DNA of 64,000 bases. Origin: Bedellia somnulentella. Its lineage: Eukaryota; Arthropoda; Insecta; Lepidoptera; Bedelliidae. The translations under genes and the position numbers were made by a program. Under the pieces are notes generated by a model that was not told the DNA's origin, did not search any database, and saw nothing but the letters and a program-made list of their open reading frames with translations. Positions 49,884-60,294 of this stretch are shown one piece after another (the stretch's first letter is position 1; each line of letters starts with the position of its first letter). Where the stretch lies: positions 2,108,001 to 2,172,000 of the forward strand of contig OY755171.1 of assembly GCA_963576735.1 (NCBI GenBank), written 5' to 3'.

Positions 49884-49975
49884 CATACATACATATTCTG
49901 ACGCCGTTAGTTCCCATTGGGGTAGGCAGAGACTATCGATCGCCACTTTGTACGATCCTGGCAAACCGCCTTAAT
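49884..49975 (-). repeat. LINE-C 3' end
   Basis: ACATATTCTGACGCCGTTAG, TTCCCATTGGGGTAGGCAGA, GACTATCGATCGCCACTTTG, ACGATCCTGGCAAACC; well preserved. Confidence 0.85.
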
Positions 49976-50165
49976 TCAATTATTTATTAATTAATTACCT
50001 AAATTATTTCCTATTGAATTGATCGACCAACAATCCTTTAAAAAAAACTGGGTTTACTATTATTCAAAAACTACACAGCACATTGAACTTCTGGTTTTGA
50101 AATATTTAAGAGTAGCAACACAAAGCTTCCTATTACTGCAGGAAATATAATTTAAGTTCAGGGGT

Positions 50166-50415
50166 TGCTGTGTTGTGTCGGCTTAGAATAACACTACCCC
50201 ATTTCTTCCGGTGGGTGTACGTAAAAGGCGACTAATGGTATTGGGGCTTTTAAGGGATTTTTGGGCGATGCTGTTGGAGACCCATCACCAACAACCTTTA
50301 TTTCACCATCTTTTCCCCATGCAACTTCCAAAAGTGGCTGCGCAATTTCTAATTCCTTAGCTCTGGCTACCCCTTCTAGGGATTTATAGCCGTGAGTAAA
50401 TGTATGTATGTATGT
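50166..50415 (+). repeat. Repeat A copy, full length
   Basis: GCTGTGTTGTGTCGGCTTAG to GGGATTTATAGCCGTGAGTA with (TATG)n, inside the Arl1 3' UTR intron. Confidence 0.9.
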
Positions 50416-51235
50416 TATTAACTGAATAGTGAATCCATAAATGTCAACTGTGGAGGAAAAGGGAAGATATTTCCACAGGCGGTGGTATGCCTGGGGCTGG
50501 GGACTGCGGTCCAACTGAATTAAGTTGGAACTTTTATAATAATACAAACCCCCGATTTCAGAATTGAGTATTCAAGCTGAGGTCGACTTAAATATCGTTT
50601 TGTCTCATTCAGTTGTTAACATTTCAATGCGACAGAACGATACTTTAGTTGTTCTCAGCTGGAATATTCAATTCAGAAATCGGGCGTAAGCGTTTTAGTA
50701 ACTGCTATACCGCGATGTAGAATTTGTATGGCGAGTCTTGATGACGTATAATGCCTTGTTAGATATTGCTGTGGAATGTTAAACTTCTTGCACTGTCAGT
50801 GTTTCTATGGAGTACGCGTCATTATGTAGGTGATCGCTTTATAAATCTTCAAGATTATTTTAGTCGCTAGTGACATAAATAATAGATTTTTATGATATCA
50901 TGCTAGTTATAAAGAGCTCTTTATTTATCTTTTATTTACCGGAAGATCATTGTAAATTAATCATGTTCTATTTCTTTTTCAGAATAGAGTAACGTTATTT
51001 ATGGAGCCAGAGGAAGTCATAAGAGAAGATGAATAAGTATTTGTATACAATATTGTGGTTACATTTGATAATAATAGTCAGCCAATTCGCCTTTAGTAAT
51101 ATTTTTTTAAGGCAGGGTTCTTAAAGTTGGGTTTGTTAATTTATCGTCCGAGATATTTTCGTGAAACTACTTTTTATAATGACAGTGTAATTTAAATGTT
51201 TTTTTATTGATAGATAAATATTAACATTTAAATTA

Positions 51236-51241
51236 AATAAA
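51236..51241 (+). terminator. Arl1 poly(A) signal AATAAA
   Basis: AATAAA in ATTAAATAAATTTTAGG, the first canonical signal after the predicted UTR exon start at 50993 and before the mariner insertion at 51374. Confidence 0.6.
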
Positions 51242-51373
51242 TTTTAGGTGATATGTGTAAAGCCAAGGCTAGACTACTACTGCTAAATTCTTGACGAGAC
51301 ATGTGATCTGTATAACATTTAACATCTGTAATGTTAAATATTATACGGACCACATTCCATACCATGTTTCATA

Positions 51374-52664
51374 CGAGGGCTGCTATTTATGTATCCGGAA
51401 TAAAAAAAAGAAACAAACATATATCAATTAATATGGTTTTATTGCTTCTCAAAATATTCGCCGCTCAGATCTATACACTTTTGCATGCGTTGAAACCAAT
51501 TTTCATAGCACTTTTTCCACTCAGACTGAGGTATCTCCAAAACGTGCATTTTGAACGCATCGACTGCCTCTTCGCGGCTCGAAAAACGTTGACCACGTAA
51601 TTTTTTCTTCACATTTGGAAATAAATAAAAATCATTGGGTGCCAAATCAGGGCTGTACGGCGGATGACCTGTCAATTCGATCTTTTGAGCTTCTAAAAAC
51701 TGAGTTGTGACGGCCGACCTGTGACAGCTAGCATTGTCGTGATGCAGAATGATTCTACGTTGTCGGTTAGTCTTTCTTATTTGTTCAAAGACTTCCGGCA
51801 AACAAATGGTCGTATACCACTCCGAATTAACAGTTTTACGATTCTCTAAAGGCACTGTAGCTACATGGCCATTTATACCAAAAAAACAAGCGACCATTTG
51901 CTTCAATGTGCTTTTTGCACGAATAACTTTTGTTGGGTTCGGCTCATCTTGGAACACCCACACCGTGGACTGCTGCTTAGTTTCGGGGTCGTAAGCGTAG
52001 ATCCAAGATTCGTCACCTGTGTAGATATTATAAACAGCTTTTGACGCACCACGGTTGTATTTTTTTAACATTTCTTTGCACCAATCGACACGAGCCTGTT
52101 TTTGATCAATACTCAAGTTGTGCGGAATCCAACGGGAGCAAATTTTTTTTACAGCTAAATGTTCATGAAGTATCTTATGTATGCTCGTCATACTAATGCC
52201 CAGAGATGCCTCTATCTCACGATATGTAACATGACGATCTTGAGTTATTAGTTCCCGGACAGCATCGATGTTTTGAGGTACAACGACCGTTTTAGGGCGA
52301 CCTTCTTTAATTTCATCAGTAAGCTTAGATCGTCCACGATTAAACTCGCTAAACCAGTGATACACAGTGGTCTTTGAGGGTGCTTCATCCCCAAAAGTTG
52401 AAGTAAGCTGATCGATGCACTGTTTTTGAGTTAGACCACGCCGAAAATCGTAAAAAATCATGGCACGAAAATGTTCACGAGTTAAATCCATGGTGGTGAA
52501 GACACGCAATTTTCAAAATGACGCTACGATGTGAAAACAATTGACAGTCACATAAAAATAAATGTATTCTAAAGCTAAAGAGTTCTATTTTTAAATGATG
52601 TAATTACTTTTTAAATTATTGTTCTGTAAGTGGCCAGTTCCGGATACATAAATAGCAGCCCTCG
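51374..52664 (-). mobile_element. mariner element, 1,291 bp, TA target duplication
   Basis: Perfect terminal inverted repeats of about 27 bp (CGAGGGCTGCTATTTATGTA then TCCGGAA) flanked by TA at 51372-51373 and 52665-52666. It holds one transposase frame on the minus strand and nothing else. Identical ends and an open frame point to a recent arrival. It lies about 115 bp beyond the Arl1 poly(A) site. Confidence 0.96.
51439..52509 (-). CDS. mariner transposase, full length, apparently intact
   Basis: 356 codons from the first ATG; the ATG at residue 7 (MDLTREHFRAM) gives 350, nearer the usual mariner length, and is the likelier start. N-terminal paired helix-turn-helix region (residues 8-120), linker WIPHNLS at 127-133 in the place of the mariner WVPHEL motif, then the DDE/D core: TGDESWIY (D166), HHDNASCH (D258) and YSPDLAPNDFYLF (D293). 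The last two aspartates are separated by 34 residues, the D,D34D signature of mariner. No stop or frameshift. It would catalyse cut-and-paste excision and integration at TA. Activity is not proven by sequence. Confidence 0.95.
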   Translation of the reverse strand: MRVFTTMDLTREHFRAMIFYDFRRGLTQKQCIDQLTSTFGDEAPSKTTVYHWFSEFNRGRSKLTDEIKEGRPKTVVVPQNIDAVRELITQDRHVTYREIEASLGISMTSIHKILHEHLAVKKICSRWIPHNLSIDQKQARVDWCKEMLKKYNRGASKAVYNIYTGDESWIYAYDPETKQQSTVWVFQDEPNPTKVIRAKSTLKQMVACFFGINGHVATVPLENRKTVNSEWYTTICLPEVFEQIRKTNRQRRIILHHDNASCHRSAVTTQFLEAQKIELTGHPPYSPDLAPNDFYLFPNVKKKLRGQRFSSREEAVDAFKMHVLEIPQSEWKKCYENWFQRMQKCIDLSGEYFEKQ

Positions 52665-52666
52665 TA

Positions 52667-55172
52667 CAAAATAAACTATTTCATTAAAAAAAAAGCCTAC
52701 GTTAGTAAATAAAATTTCTGAGAATATCAAGAATGCAATATAAATAATTTTGAAACTATATCAGTCAAAAGGTATTGATTATACATTTTGCTAGGCTTAC
52801 TAAACAAAATGCAATGTGATATAAAGTGTAAATGTTTTATAACACCAATAAAAAAGTACTTAGGTAATAGGTAGATTATGCAATCTTTTGGGCTATTCGG
52901 AATGAGTGAAAAATATGAGTCAAAGGTGTTAAAGTGACGCTATGGCTATTTTCACTTGTAAAATAAGTTGACCCACGCGATTTTGAATTCTTAAATACCC
53001 AATTTTCTTATGAATTGTGTTCGTTGTTAAAACATTTCTACGCTGCTAACATATAGCCTTCCTCGTAAATAATCTATCTAAAACTGACGCTTATTTATAA
53101 ATTGACCTTCCAAATTCATCAGCTTTATACTATTAGAATAGATTATTAGTATACATATAGAATGTTTCTTGGTTCGAAGAAAATTTATTTAATTCAAGCA
53201 TTTTCATTCGATAATAGCATAAAACCATGCATGCATTTTATTTGCTATTCCGATTTCATTTAAAAGGGAATAATTTTGTTTGATTATTCTTAATTGAATT
53301 TTGACTTTTGTAATCCAATGTTTGCCATGCAGTTAATCATTAATTTTATCACGTTGTTGTGTATATTCAAACCATAATTCCTAGCAATAATTAATACTTA
53401 TGAGATATTTTAACCACTGCTCGGAATAAGTTTTTTTTTACATACCATGTTAAAAACCAGACTTAATTTTTGTTTATACAGTTTGTTTGGTAGAGGATTA
53501 GACATCCTATCAGCCATTCCCTAGGTCTAACCCTCTACGAAATAACAGTCTATTAAGTAGGTTGGGCGATGTAGTGGGGACTGATCACTAACTTTTCAGT
53601 CTTTTCCTCACTCAACTTCCAAAAGTGACTGAGAAAATTCTATTCTTGAAGATCAGGCTTGTCCGTTTTGGGTATATTTATATTATCATTCGTCAACGTC
53701 GAGCTTGAACTGGGAATTTCCAGTTTATTCCTATTTAAAAAGTAATGAATAAAGTTATTAAAAACTATATTCAATAGAAAAACGAACCTATGTTTTAACA
53801 TGTTAATAAGTTTTATTAATATTAGTATAATAATATCAAAAGGATAAACTTAAGCAAATGCATGTATTTGCATATAATATCAATCACTGCAATAATTAAT
53901 CGTAATACAAAAAGTAGTTTTACGAAAATAATTGATAGCAAGAGTTATATTTTATTTAAAATCTGTTCAAAATAATGTATTCATATTTATTTGAACTGTA
54001 AAATATAATGTAATTTAATTTAATATTGTGTGGTCACGAACAGTGTCGTTGCAGGGCACTCGATATGTTTGTATCATTGTCAAATGATTTGCATTATGGA
54101 AACTTCTTGTTTTTTTTTTTCAATTTCTGTATAATATTATAGGTATAAGACAGACACAGGTTTTTTTTTTCAACCTGACATAGTGATATACAAATTTCGA
54201 AGCATCGAGTCTACTTAAGGTGCTCATGTGTACTGAAACATTATGGATTCGTATTTGAGCATTACATTACAATAATACCTACCTCACTTCGCGTCTAATC
54301 ATATATACATATATCTGTGGGAACAGCAAAGATATACTGGCCAATACACCCTGCTGTGGACCAACTTAGAATTTGTATTTATGTTTAGTTAGAGAAACAT
54401 TTCGATACCGCAATGTACGATTTCTTATGACGCTGCTAGCATGCGAGTGAGTTCGCCGTCTAGCGGTCGCCACATATCATTACAACTTCTCTCCTCTTCA
54501 CTGATGTGATGCTCAAATTTGTAACGTTACTTTACACGCAAAGGCTCCCGGTGAGGAAGTACCTTTATGGAGCCTAAAGGAGTATTAAAAATGGGTAGCC
54601 AGACGTTTGTAATTAGGATCAACGATTTCTCAGCATATTTTGGAAGATTATGTATTAACTTCGTCGATAGCGACGAAGTTAATACATTAGTATATTAGTA
54701 GTCATTTAGTACAACACCCATGGAGGGTGACGCGATAGTGTTGGCTTAGGCGATACTACACTGTAATATTTCTCAGAATAGAGTAATCAGAGCTTAGATA
54801 TGAAATAATTTCCAGCAACTTTGGGAAGGCAACCGAGGAAAACATTGCGATATGAATGGGTTTACTAAGCACAACCCGAAGTATTAATTAAAATGCATCT
54901 AAAATCTCTTAGTCGCCTTGTCTTAAAATCACGAGAAAAGGTGAGGTAACGCTGGTTTTAGCTAAAACAACATTCCAATCTTCTCAACACAGAATCTTTT
55001 CAAAAAAAAAATCCTTTATCAAGCCTTGATAGTCTATGATGTTCAAGAACTTGACAAATCTTCTGTGACATGACATAACTAAATATAACCTAGAAAAACT
55101 TTGGATACAATACAATCATCGAAAAACAATGTAAAATACAAGTAATATTTCCATCTCATATCCGAACCAAAA
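52667..55172. other. Mostly unassigned AT-rich DNA
   Basis: Two degenerate repeat A remnants (about 53560-53650 +, CTCAACTTCCAAAAGTGACT; about 54590-54650 and 54770-54960 on the minus strand), and a perfect hairpin at 54651-54686. No exon seen. Confidence 0.4.
54651..54686. other. Perfect 16-bp hairpin
   Basis: TGTATTAACTTCGTCG-ATAG-CGACGAAGTTAATACA (arms of 16, loop of 4), inside a worn repeat A remnant. Confidence 0.9.
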
Positions 55173-55212
55173 ATGTGTGACTGCAGTTGTTGCCTTGTAA
55201 AATCGCTTTGCA
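55173..55212 (+). CDS. Candidate shared first exon, Cys-rich, of the alternative-tail locus
   Basis: ATG in the context ACCAAAAATG opens MCDCSCCLVKSLC (13 codons, five Cys) plus one nucleotide (A), then GTAAGT. It therefore ends in phase 1, the phase in which all the downstream tail exons begin. With an A carried over, the junction codon becomes ATT, ACT or ATG before the tail. The vicinal N-terminal cysteines would suit S-acylation or metal binding. That this exon joins the tails is an inference from phase, orientation and Cys content. No TATA box is clear. Confidence 0.4.
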
Positions 55213-55314
55213 GTAAGTATTTATACTTTTTTATAGCAATTATTTATACACCATCTTTTATCAGACCTTTAATACCTAGTATTGTCCAGCCTCCTTTTAA
55301 CAAGATAACATACA

Positions 55315-55560
55315 TACATACATATACTCACGGCTATAAATCCCTAAAAGGGGTAGACAGAGCTGAGAAATAATAAATTCCTCAGCCACTTTTGGAAGTT
55401 GAGTGGGGAAAAGATGGTAGTACAAAGGTTGTTGGTGATGGGTCTCCAATCGCATCGCCCAAAAATCCCTTAAAAAGCCCCAAGTCCGTTAGTCGCCTCT
55501 TACGTACACCCACCGGAAGAAATGGGGTAGTGCTATTCTAAGCCGACACTACACAGCCAT
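55315..55560 (-). repeat. Repeat A copy, full length
   Basis: CATACATACATATACTCACG to GCCGACACTACACAGCC. Lies in the putative first intron of the alternative-tail locus. Confidence 0.9.
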
Positions 55561-55717
55561 AACTAAAACGGCCATATCTTTCGCTCTTACATGGTATCAT
55601 ATATTTTTATATCTTCTAACTGACAGTGACAATAAAATAACGCTCGTGCTAGGCCACCAGGAGGTCCTCTCATCAAACTGATAACTGTAATATAGTCCGT
55701 ACCTTCTTCTTACTAAT

Positions 55718-55872
55718 AGCGGCGATAGGCCTGCCCCCTATCACGTGAGTACACTGTCCATGCAAAACGTGGGTACTCTGAACACCAGGTGACAAAGTCA
55801 CGTGATGTTCAGAAGTATTAGTACCTCTGCCAACCCCTTCGAGGATATTCGGCGTGAACGTTTATGTTATGT
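55718..55872 (+). repeat. SINE-B 3' half, subtype 1
   Basis: GGCGATAGGCCTGCCCCCTA, AACACCAGGTGACAAAGTCA, CAACCCCTTCGAGGATATTC, GGCGTGAACG, TTATG tail. Confidence 0.9.
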
Positions 55873-56184
55873 TATTTTACTTCTTCTAACTACTTGAATA
55901 ATAGATTCGTGTCGCACTCGCCCCTATGAAGATCAAATGAAGAGTAGACCTCCTGTAGGGCAAGCACGAGCGCTATTTTATCGACACGATAACGGTTAGA
56001 ATGAGATGGCAGTATACGATACTAAGTAAGTGCGTAAGAGATGGCTGCTTTATCCCACGCGATAACTAGTTTAAACACGGCTCGTGCTTGCCCTTCTGGA
56101 AGAGGTCCCCTATCGATTATTTATAGACCCAGCAATATTCCTTTCTGGCTAATGGTTTGTCTGTATGTCCTACCTGTTGTACTT

Positions 56185-56350
56185 ATACATTTGACAGTGT
56201 ATTGTTACAAAACGGCGATAGGCCTGCTCCCTATTACGGGAGTTCACTGTCCAAGCAAGACGTGCGTATTTGAACAGCACTGGCACTTGATGTTCAGAAG
56301 CATTAGTTACCTATTCCGTGATTTCTTCGGCTTCAACACTAAGTCGAGTA
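56185..56350 (+). repeat. SINE-B 3' half, degenerate
   Basis: ATTTGACAGTGTATTGTTAC, GGCGATAGGCCTGCTCCCTA, TTGATGTTCAGAAGCATTAG, then a decayed hairpin. It immediately precedes tail exon 1, so the long open frame that begins at 56041 is largely SINE and not host protein. Confidence 0.8.
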
Positions 56351-56380
56351 ATGAGAATGCAGATAAGGTAAACTCTTCAG

Positions 56381-56550
56381 CTGGCGCAGCGGTAGGCTTC
56401 AGCATCGGTACAGTGATCCTGTCAGTGCCGTGGCGAGGAATCATCAACCGGTGGAAGTGTTTCATCCGACTGCCTGAGGGATGCTCTTGCGAACAGTGTC
56501 CGCCCTGCCCACCCACTCCGCCGAAATGTCCTAAGCGGCGCACTTGCTGA
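56381..56550 (+). CDS. Alternative tail exon 1 (Gly-rich start, Pro/Cys-rich end)
   Basis: Begins after AACTCTTCAG with two carried nucleotides (CT) in phase 1, then GAAVGFSIGTVILSV, PWRGIINRWKCF, IRLPEGCSCEQCPPCPP, TPPKCPKRRTC and a TGA stop: 55 codons, six Cys plus one in KCF. The start is a short hydrophobic Gly-x-x-x-Gly stretch as in the three exons near 61 kb; the end is CxC/CPxCP-rich and basic. The acceptor has a weak pyrimidine tract; an alternative AG at 56362 keeps the same frame. No in-frame host ATG belongs to this exon. A membrane or membrane-edge protein is suggested; function unknown. Confidence 0.45.
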
Positions 56551-56599
56551 GGTAAAAATTTGAGATCAGTATTTTATATCAGTATTTATATAACATATA

Positions 56600-56640
56600 G
56601 TATAATAATCCCCACATGAGGTTTTCATGAACAAAAAGAT
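56600..56640 (+). repeat. SINE-D terminal block
   Basis: AATAATCCCCACATGAGGTT, TTCATGAACAAAAAGATTTA: identical to the outer end of the 12.8-kb pair except for one base, without any tRNA part. Confidence 0.65.
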
Positions 56641-56897
56641 TTAAATTCAGTATTTATATGTTTTCCAAGTATATTTGGAGCATCATACAATTTTTTCACG
56701 GCTTTGTCACAGACGCCCTAATGTAAAAATGCAACGGATTTTTTTGACAAAACTTAACTTTACTTGACTTCAGTGTTGAGCAATACATAAAACTTCATCT
56801 GAGTGATTAATATGCTAGGAGTATATATGTTATACTGTGAGTACGGTAGTTTTAGTTACGGTAGGCAAAAACAGACATTAAAAGTATGCATTTTATA

Positions 56898-57225
56898 TAT
56901 ACTCAAGGCCATAAATCCCAAAAAGGGGTGCACACTCTTTAGAGCTAGAAACTGCCCACATTTGGACGTTGATAGAGGACAAGATGGTAGAAATTAAGTG
57001 TCGTTGGTGATGGATCTCCCACCAGACTGCATAAAAACTACGTAAAAAAGCCCCATACATAAGTCACCTCTTACGACACCCAACGGGCAGAAAGGGGTAG
57101 TGAAATTCTAAGCCGGCACACACGTTGCTGCGGGCGGAGGCAAAATATACCTCACAGCTCATATATGTCCCCACCAAGGGGCTCGAGCCTAGCCTATGTA
57201 GGGTGATATGGCCTTAGTCCACCAC
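56898..57225 (-). repeat. Repeat A subfamily 2 followed by a second repeat block
   Basis: 56898-57120: TATATACTCAAGGCCATAAA to GCCGGCACACACG. 57150-57280: CCCCACCAAGGGGCTCGAGC, GTCCACCACGCTGGCAATGT, GCGGGTTGGCAGACTAAC, a module I recognise from many lepidopteran sequences. Confidence 0.7.
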
Positions 57226-57686
57226 GCTGGCAATGTGCGGGTTGGCAGACTAACGACTACCGTGATAGTAGGCTAATATTATATATTTTAAATACCTCCA
57301 TTATAGGCAAGCCAAAATAGGTGTAAGATTATTCTTTAATAACCTAGTTTCATTAATTTCAGCTCAATAATTTAATGCTGCAGTCAAATGTTCAGTTTCG
57401 CTATATTCTGCCATTTCTAATATGACATAATGACAGCAAAGAGTAATTAATGTGCTATAGTCTCAAAAAAGAATAAAACAATGACGTTTGCTATCACGTC
57501 AGCGAACTTAGTGTCACGCAAAGAGTAAAAAACTGGATGTATCCAGGAAAACAAAACTAAAAACCGCAAAATGGCAATAAATTCTAGTGAATATTACAAT
57601 TAGCAAATCTGTGGATCCATAACCTCGATGCCGGAAGCGCGGGGGCTTCCGTTCCGATACCATGAATAACCGCTGTATAAAGAAAC

Positions 57687-57752
57687 ATGACTGTTTGGGA
57701 ACAGGCCGCCGCAGAGGACCTTGCGATGAGACGAAGAAAAAACTCATTATGT
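57687..57752 (+). CDS. Possible alternative first exon ending SLCSC/GTAAGT
   Basis: TATAAAG at 57676 precedes an ATG at 57687 and a second at 57726. Both frames end RRRKNSLCSC before GTAAGT. The end is Cys-rich like the 55.17-kb exon, but this donor gives phase 0, which does not fit the tail exons; a later GTAAGA donor (after AATACGT) would give phase 1. Doubtful. Confidence 0.2.
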
Positions 57753-57792
57753 TCATGCGTAAGTTTCAAATTAAATACGTGTAAGACACCAG

Positions 57793-57890
57793 GTTTCGCC
57801 AGCATAATTTTATTAAGGATTTGGCTGCAAGAATTTAGTGTCCTTGTCTTATACCACAATAACCACTTTACAAATCACTCGATTCCTTAG
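57793..57890 (+). pseudogene. Tail-exon-like segment (decayed or divergent)
   Basis: After ACACCAG the phase 1 frame reads FASIILLRIWLQEFSVLVLY and stops at TAG (57888). RIWLQEFSVL parallels RMWLCKFSIL of the 60.63-kb exon, with about two thirds of the bases matching and most changes at third positions. The GxxxG feature and the cysteines are absent. Could be a decayed duplicate, or chance. Confidence 0.3.
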
Positions 57891-57893
57891 TTA

Positions 57894-57953
57894 TCACACT
57901 GACAGGAATCTGGGGGCACGGCAGTGCCCCCGCCAAGTCACACTGACAGGAAT
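57894..57953. other. 28-nt hairpin insertion flanked by 16-bp direct repeats
   Basis: TCACACTGACAGGAAT occurs at 57894-57909 and again at 57938-57953. Between them is CTGGGGGCACGGCAGTGCCC, CCGCCAAG (28 nt), matching the end of the unclassified insertion at 37,240 at 27 of 28 positions. It has the form of a target-site duplication around a minimal insertion. Confidence 0.85.
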
Positions 57954-58743
57954 AATTTAAAGCGCACAGTCACGCGATGTTTTTGGATAAGGTGTGGTAG
58001 AGAATCGTCTAGTTGTATGTCCAATATTTATTGTTCTGTCACTTGGTCTTAAGAGAACACACCATTTCCTTGAAGATTTAACAGATTGAACCTCAGTCAT
58101 TGGGTGCAAGCCTTACTCCTTCATATGAATACAATAGCGCATAACTAAATGTAAACTCAGCCAGGGTGGTAACAATCACGATAAACGAAATTTTTTTAAA
58201 GGCAAAACTGACTAAATGGATCAGGGTAAAAACACAACCGAAACTACTGTACTTAGAAACTTAATTTGTTGCCTACAGAAATCCTTTGTCTGCAAAAATT
58301 TCACAAGTCCTGCCGGAATCAGTTTGTTTTCCATTAATGATACTAAACTTCCAGTAAATTATAAATATTAGGGGTCGACTTAAACCACCAACGAAAATTT
58401 AGTATAGTTTTCGCCACTAGTGGTAAATATGATACAAATTGCATTATCTTGAACCAGATGAACTGTTCAGTGGTTAAAATGATACATAACGCTAAACACT
58501 TTTGTGAATGTATGAAAAGGCACTGAGAGCGCTAATTCATTACTGTCATTCGATAAGTTACAAAGAAGTTTAAGTTTGATTCGGGAAATGTGTGGTATGA
58601 AAGATGATTTCACCAAGGTACATTAGGCATTATTTGTTACAATTAGAAATGGATAAGTATGTTATGTTATGTAAACTAAGTTATGTTGGATGTTACGTTT
58701 TGGTTACTTTTTGAGAGTTTATGTTTTATGTTCTTATTTTTAA
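57954..58743. other. Unassigned
   Basis: Possible very old SINE-B on the minus strand at about 58110-58250 (AAACTCAGCCAGGGTGG, AACAATCACGATAAAC). No exon recognised. Confidence 0.35.
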
Positions 58744-59728
58744 CTAGTGGATCGTCCCAGCTTCGCACGGGTAGCGTTGTTTTTTAAATATCTGAGGTTT
58801 CTTTCTTCAGTCACTGCTCAAGCATTGTGAAATTCAGCGCAATGTTTTCAATATATTAAATTTATAGCACTCCCTAAACAGTGTAGTTTGGTAATTTTGA
58901 ATGCGCTTTAATGAACGGTTCAGTTTTTCCGTTTAATAGCAAATTTTGGAATAAAACGCTATGAAGTATTTATAACAATCTAAAAAATAAATCATTACGT
59001 GTTGTAGGATGCAACTACTGGCGCCATCTAGTATTTTATAAGTAAATTAGTAACGATTCGGTTTTGGTCACGGGCGCGATGGCTTATTTTATGTATAATT
59101 TCGGTGTTCCTCTACCGATTTCTATGATTCTTTTTTTATTGAATAGGTAATAATGTTACCTTATTTAAATTAGGGTGTATGAGTGAGAGGTTTACAAACG
59201 TAAGAGTAAACAAATACAATCAGAATGTTCCGAACTGCTAAGCTATCAGAAATCACACGTGTTATTGTGAGTCAACCGTAAAAGATAGACATAAACTGTG
59301 AAGGATTTTTTTTTAGATAATTTTATGAAGAATATTTCCGTCATACATGATTTTTATGTAAGTTTAACCATTAAGGCTACACACGCGACGGAAGCTTAAA
59401 AAATGTAGTAACTTCTCCCGTTTTCCCAAAATTTCCCAAAATTCCCCTTTACTACTCTGCTGGAAAGAATACAAAAACTTGCCCAGGAGTATGGAGAATA
59501 ATTGTACCAAGTTTCGTTAAAATCCGTCGAGTAGTTTTTGTTTCCATAAGGAACATACAAACCGACAGACAGACAGACAGACAGATAGACAGACAGACAG
59601 ACAGACAAAAATTTTACTGATTGCATTTTTGGCATCAGTATCGATCCCTAATCACCACCTGATAGTTATTTTGAAAATATATTTCATGTACAGAATTGAC
59701 CTCTCTACAGATTTATTATAAGTATAGA
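58744..59728 (-). mobile_element. Non-autonomous Helitron, 985 bp
   Basis: Inverted copy of the 27.5-kb element: CTAG end at 58744-58747 preceded by A-rich DNA, TCTATACTT end at 59720-59728, interrupted (ACAG)n microsatellite near 59,567-59,606. Lies within the alternative-tail locus. Confidence 0.82.
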
Positions 59729-59799
59729 TAGTGTTAGTTTAATTTGTCTAACGAATTAGTCTTCTGTAATGTTGTACAATATTAGTAATTAAATAAATA

Positions 59800-60080
59800 A
59801 ATGATATTGTAAGTGGTTTGGCCACATCGAGAGGGTGGATGATAGGCAATTGGTAAAAGGGATCTATAGAGCTAATGTGTATGGTAATGTTGGAAGAGCA
59901 AATTGAGAGAGAGCTCAAAAAGGCTGGTCTCCGAATGTGAAGAATAAAAGATCATGTATGAAAATAATGATGGATGTAGACGTAGCTAGAGAGGCTTGCC
60001 AGGATCGTACGAAGTGGCAGTCGATAGTCTCTGCCTACCCCAATGCGAATTAACGTCGTGAGTATGTGTATGTATGTAAG
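59800..60080 (+). repeat. LINE-C 3' part
   Basis: Encodes remnants of WFGHIERVDDRQLVKGIYRA, then AGAGGCTTGCCAGGATCGTA, CTCTGCCTACCCCAATGCGA, ATTAACGTCGTGAGTATGTG and a TATG tail. The ORF is broken. Confidence 0.8.
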
Positions 60081-60294
60081 TGTAAGTTAATATTTATACT
60101 TTTATTCACCAGATAATATAATGCGATAAACCTAATTATTGATTTAGTAATATTTTTAAATTCATCAAGGCGGCAAAAGTTTGTACAGCTTTTTCATATT
60201 AAAACAAAATTCCTAGCATTATTTAATGATATTTAGTCTACGAAGTATTAGAATTTATCAAGTTTTAATTTGTTATAATAAAATTAATTTGTAG

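Larger units (their letters stand above)
49468..51260 (+). other. Arl1: Arl1 3' UTR with intron
   Basis: Exon 4 continues only 7 nt past the TAG stop to ATAG/GTGAGT (donor at 49475). A strong acceptor TTCTATTTCTTTTTCAG ends at 50992 and opens a UTR exon that reaches the AATAAA at 51236-51241. The intron holds a repeat A 3' fragment, a LINE-C end and a full repeat A. Junction placement is from splice consensus only. Confidence 0.65.

Noticed and set aside
56041..56550. A single 169-codon gene
   Set aside because: The middle of the frame is a SINE-B 3' half (56185-56350). Only the part after the acceptor at 56380 looks like host coding sequence.
57514..57859. Two overlapping minus-strand ORFs of 80 and 91 codons
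   Set aside because: No signal, motif or splice context; the opposite strand carries better exon-like features.
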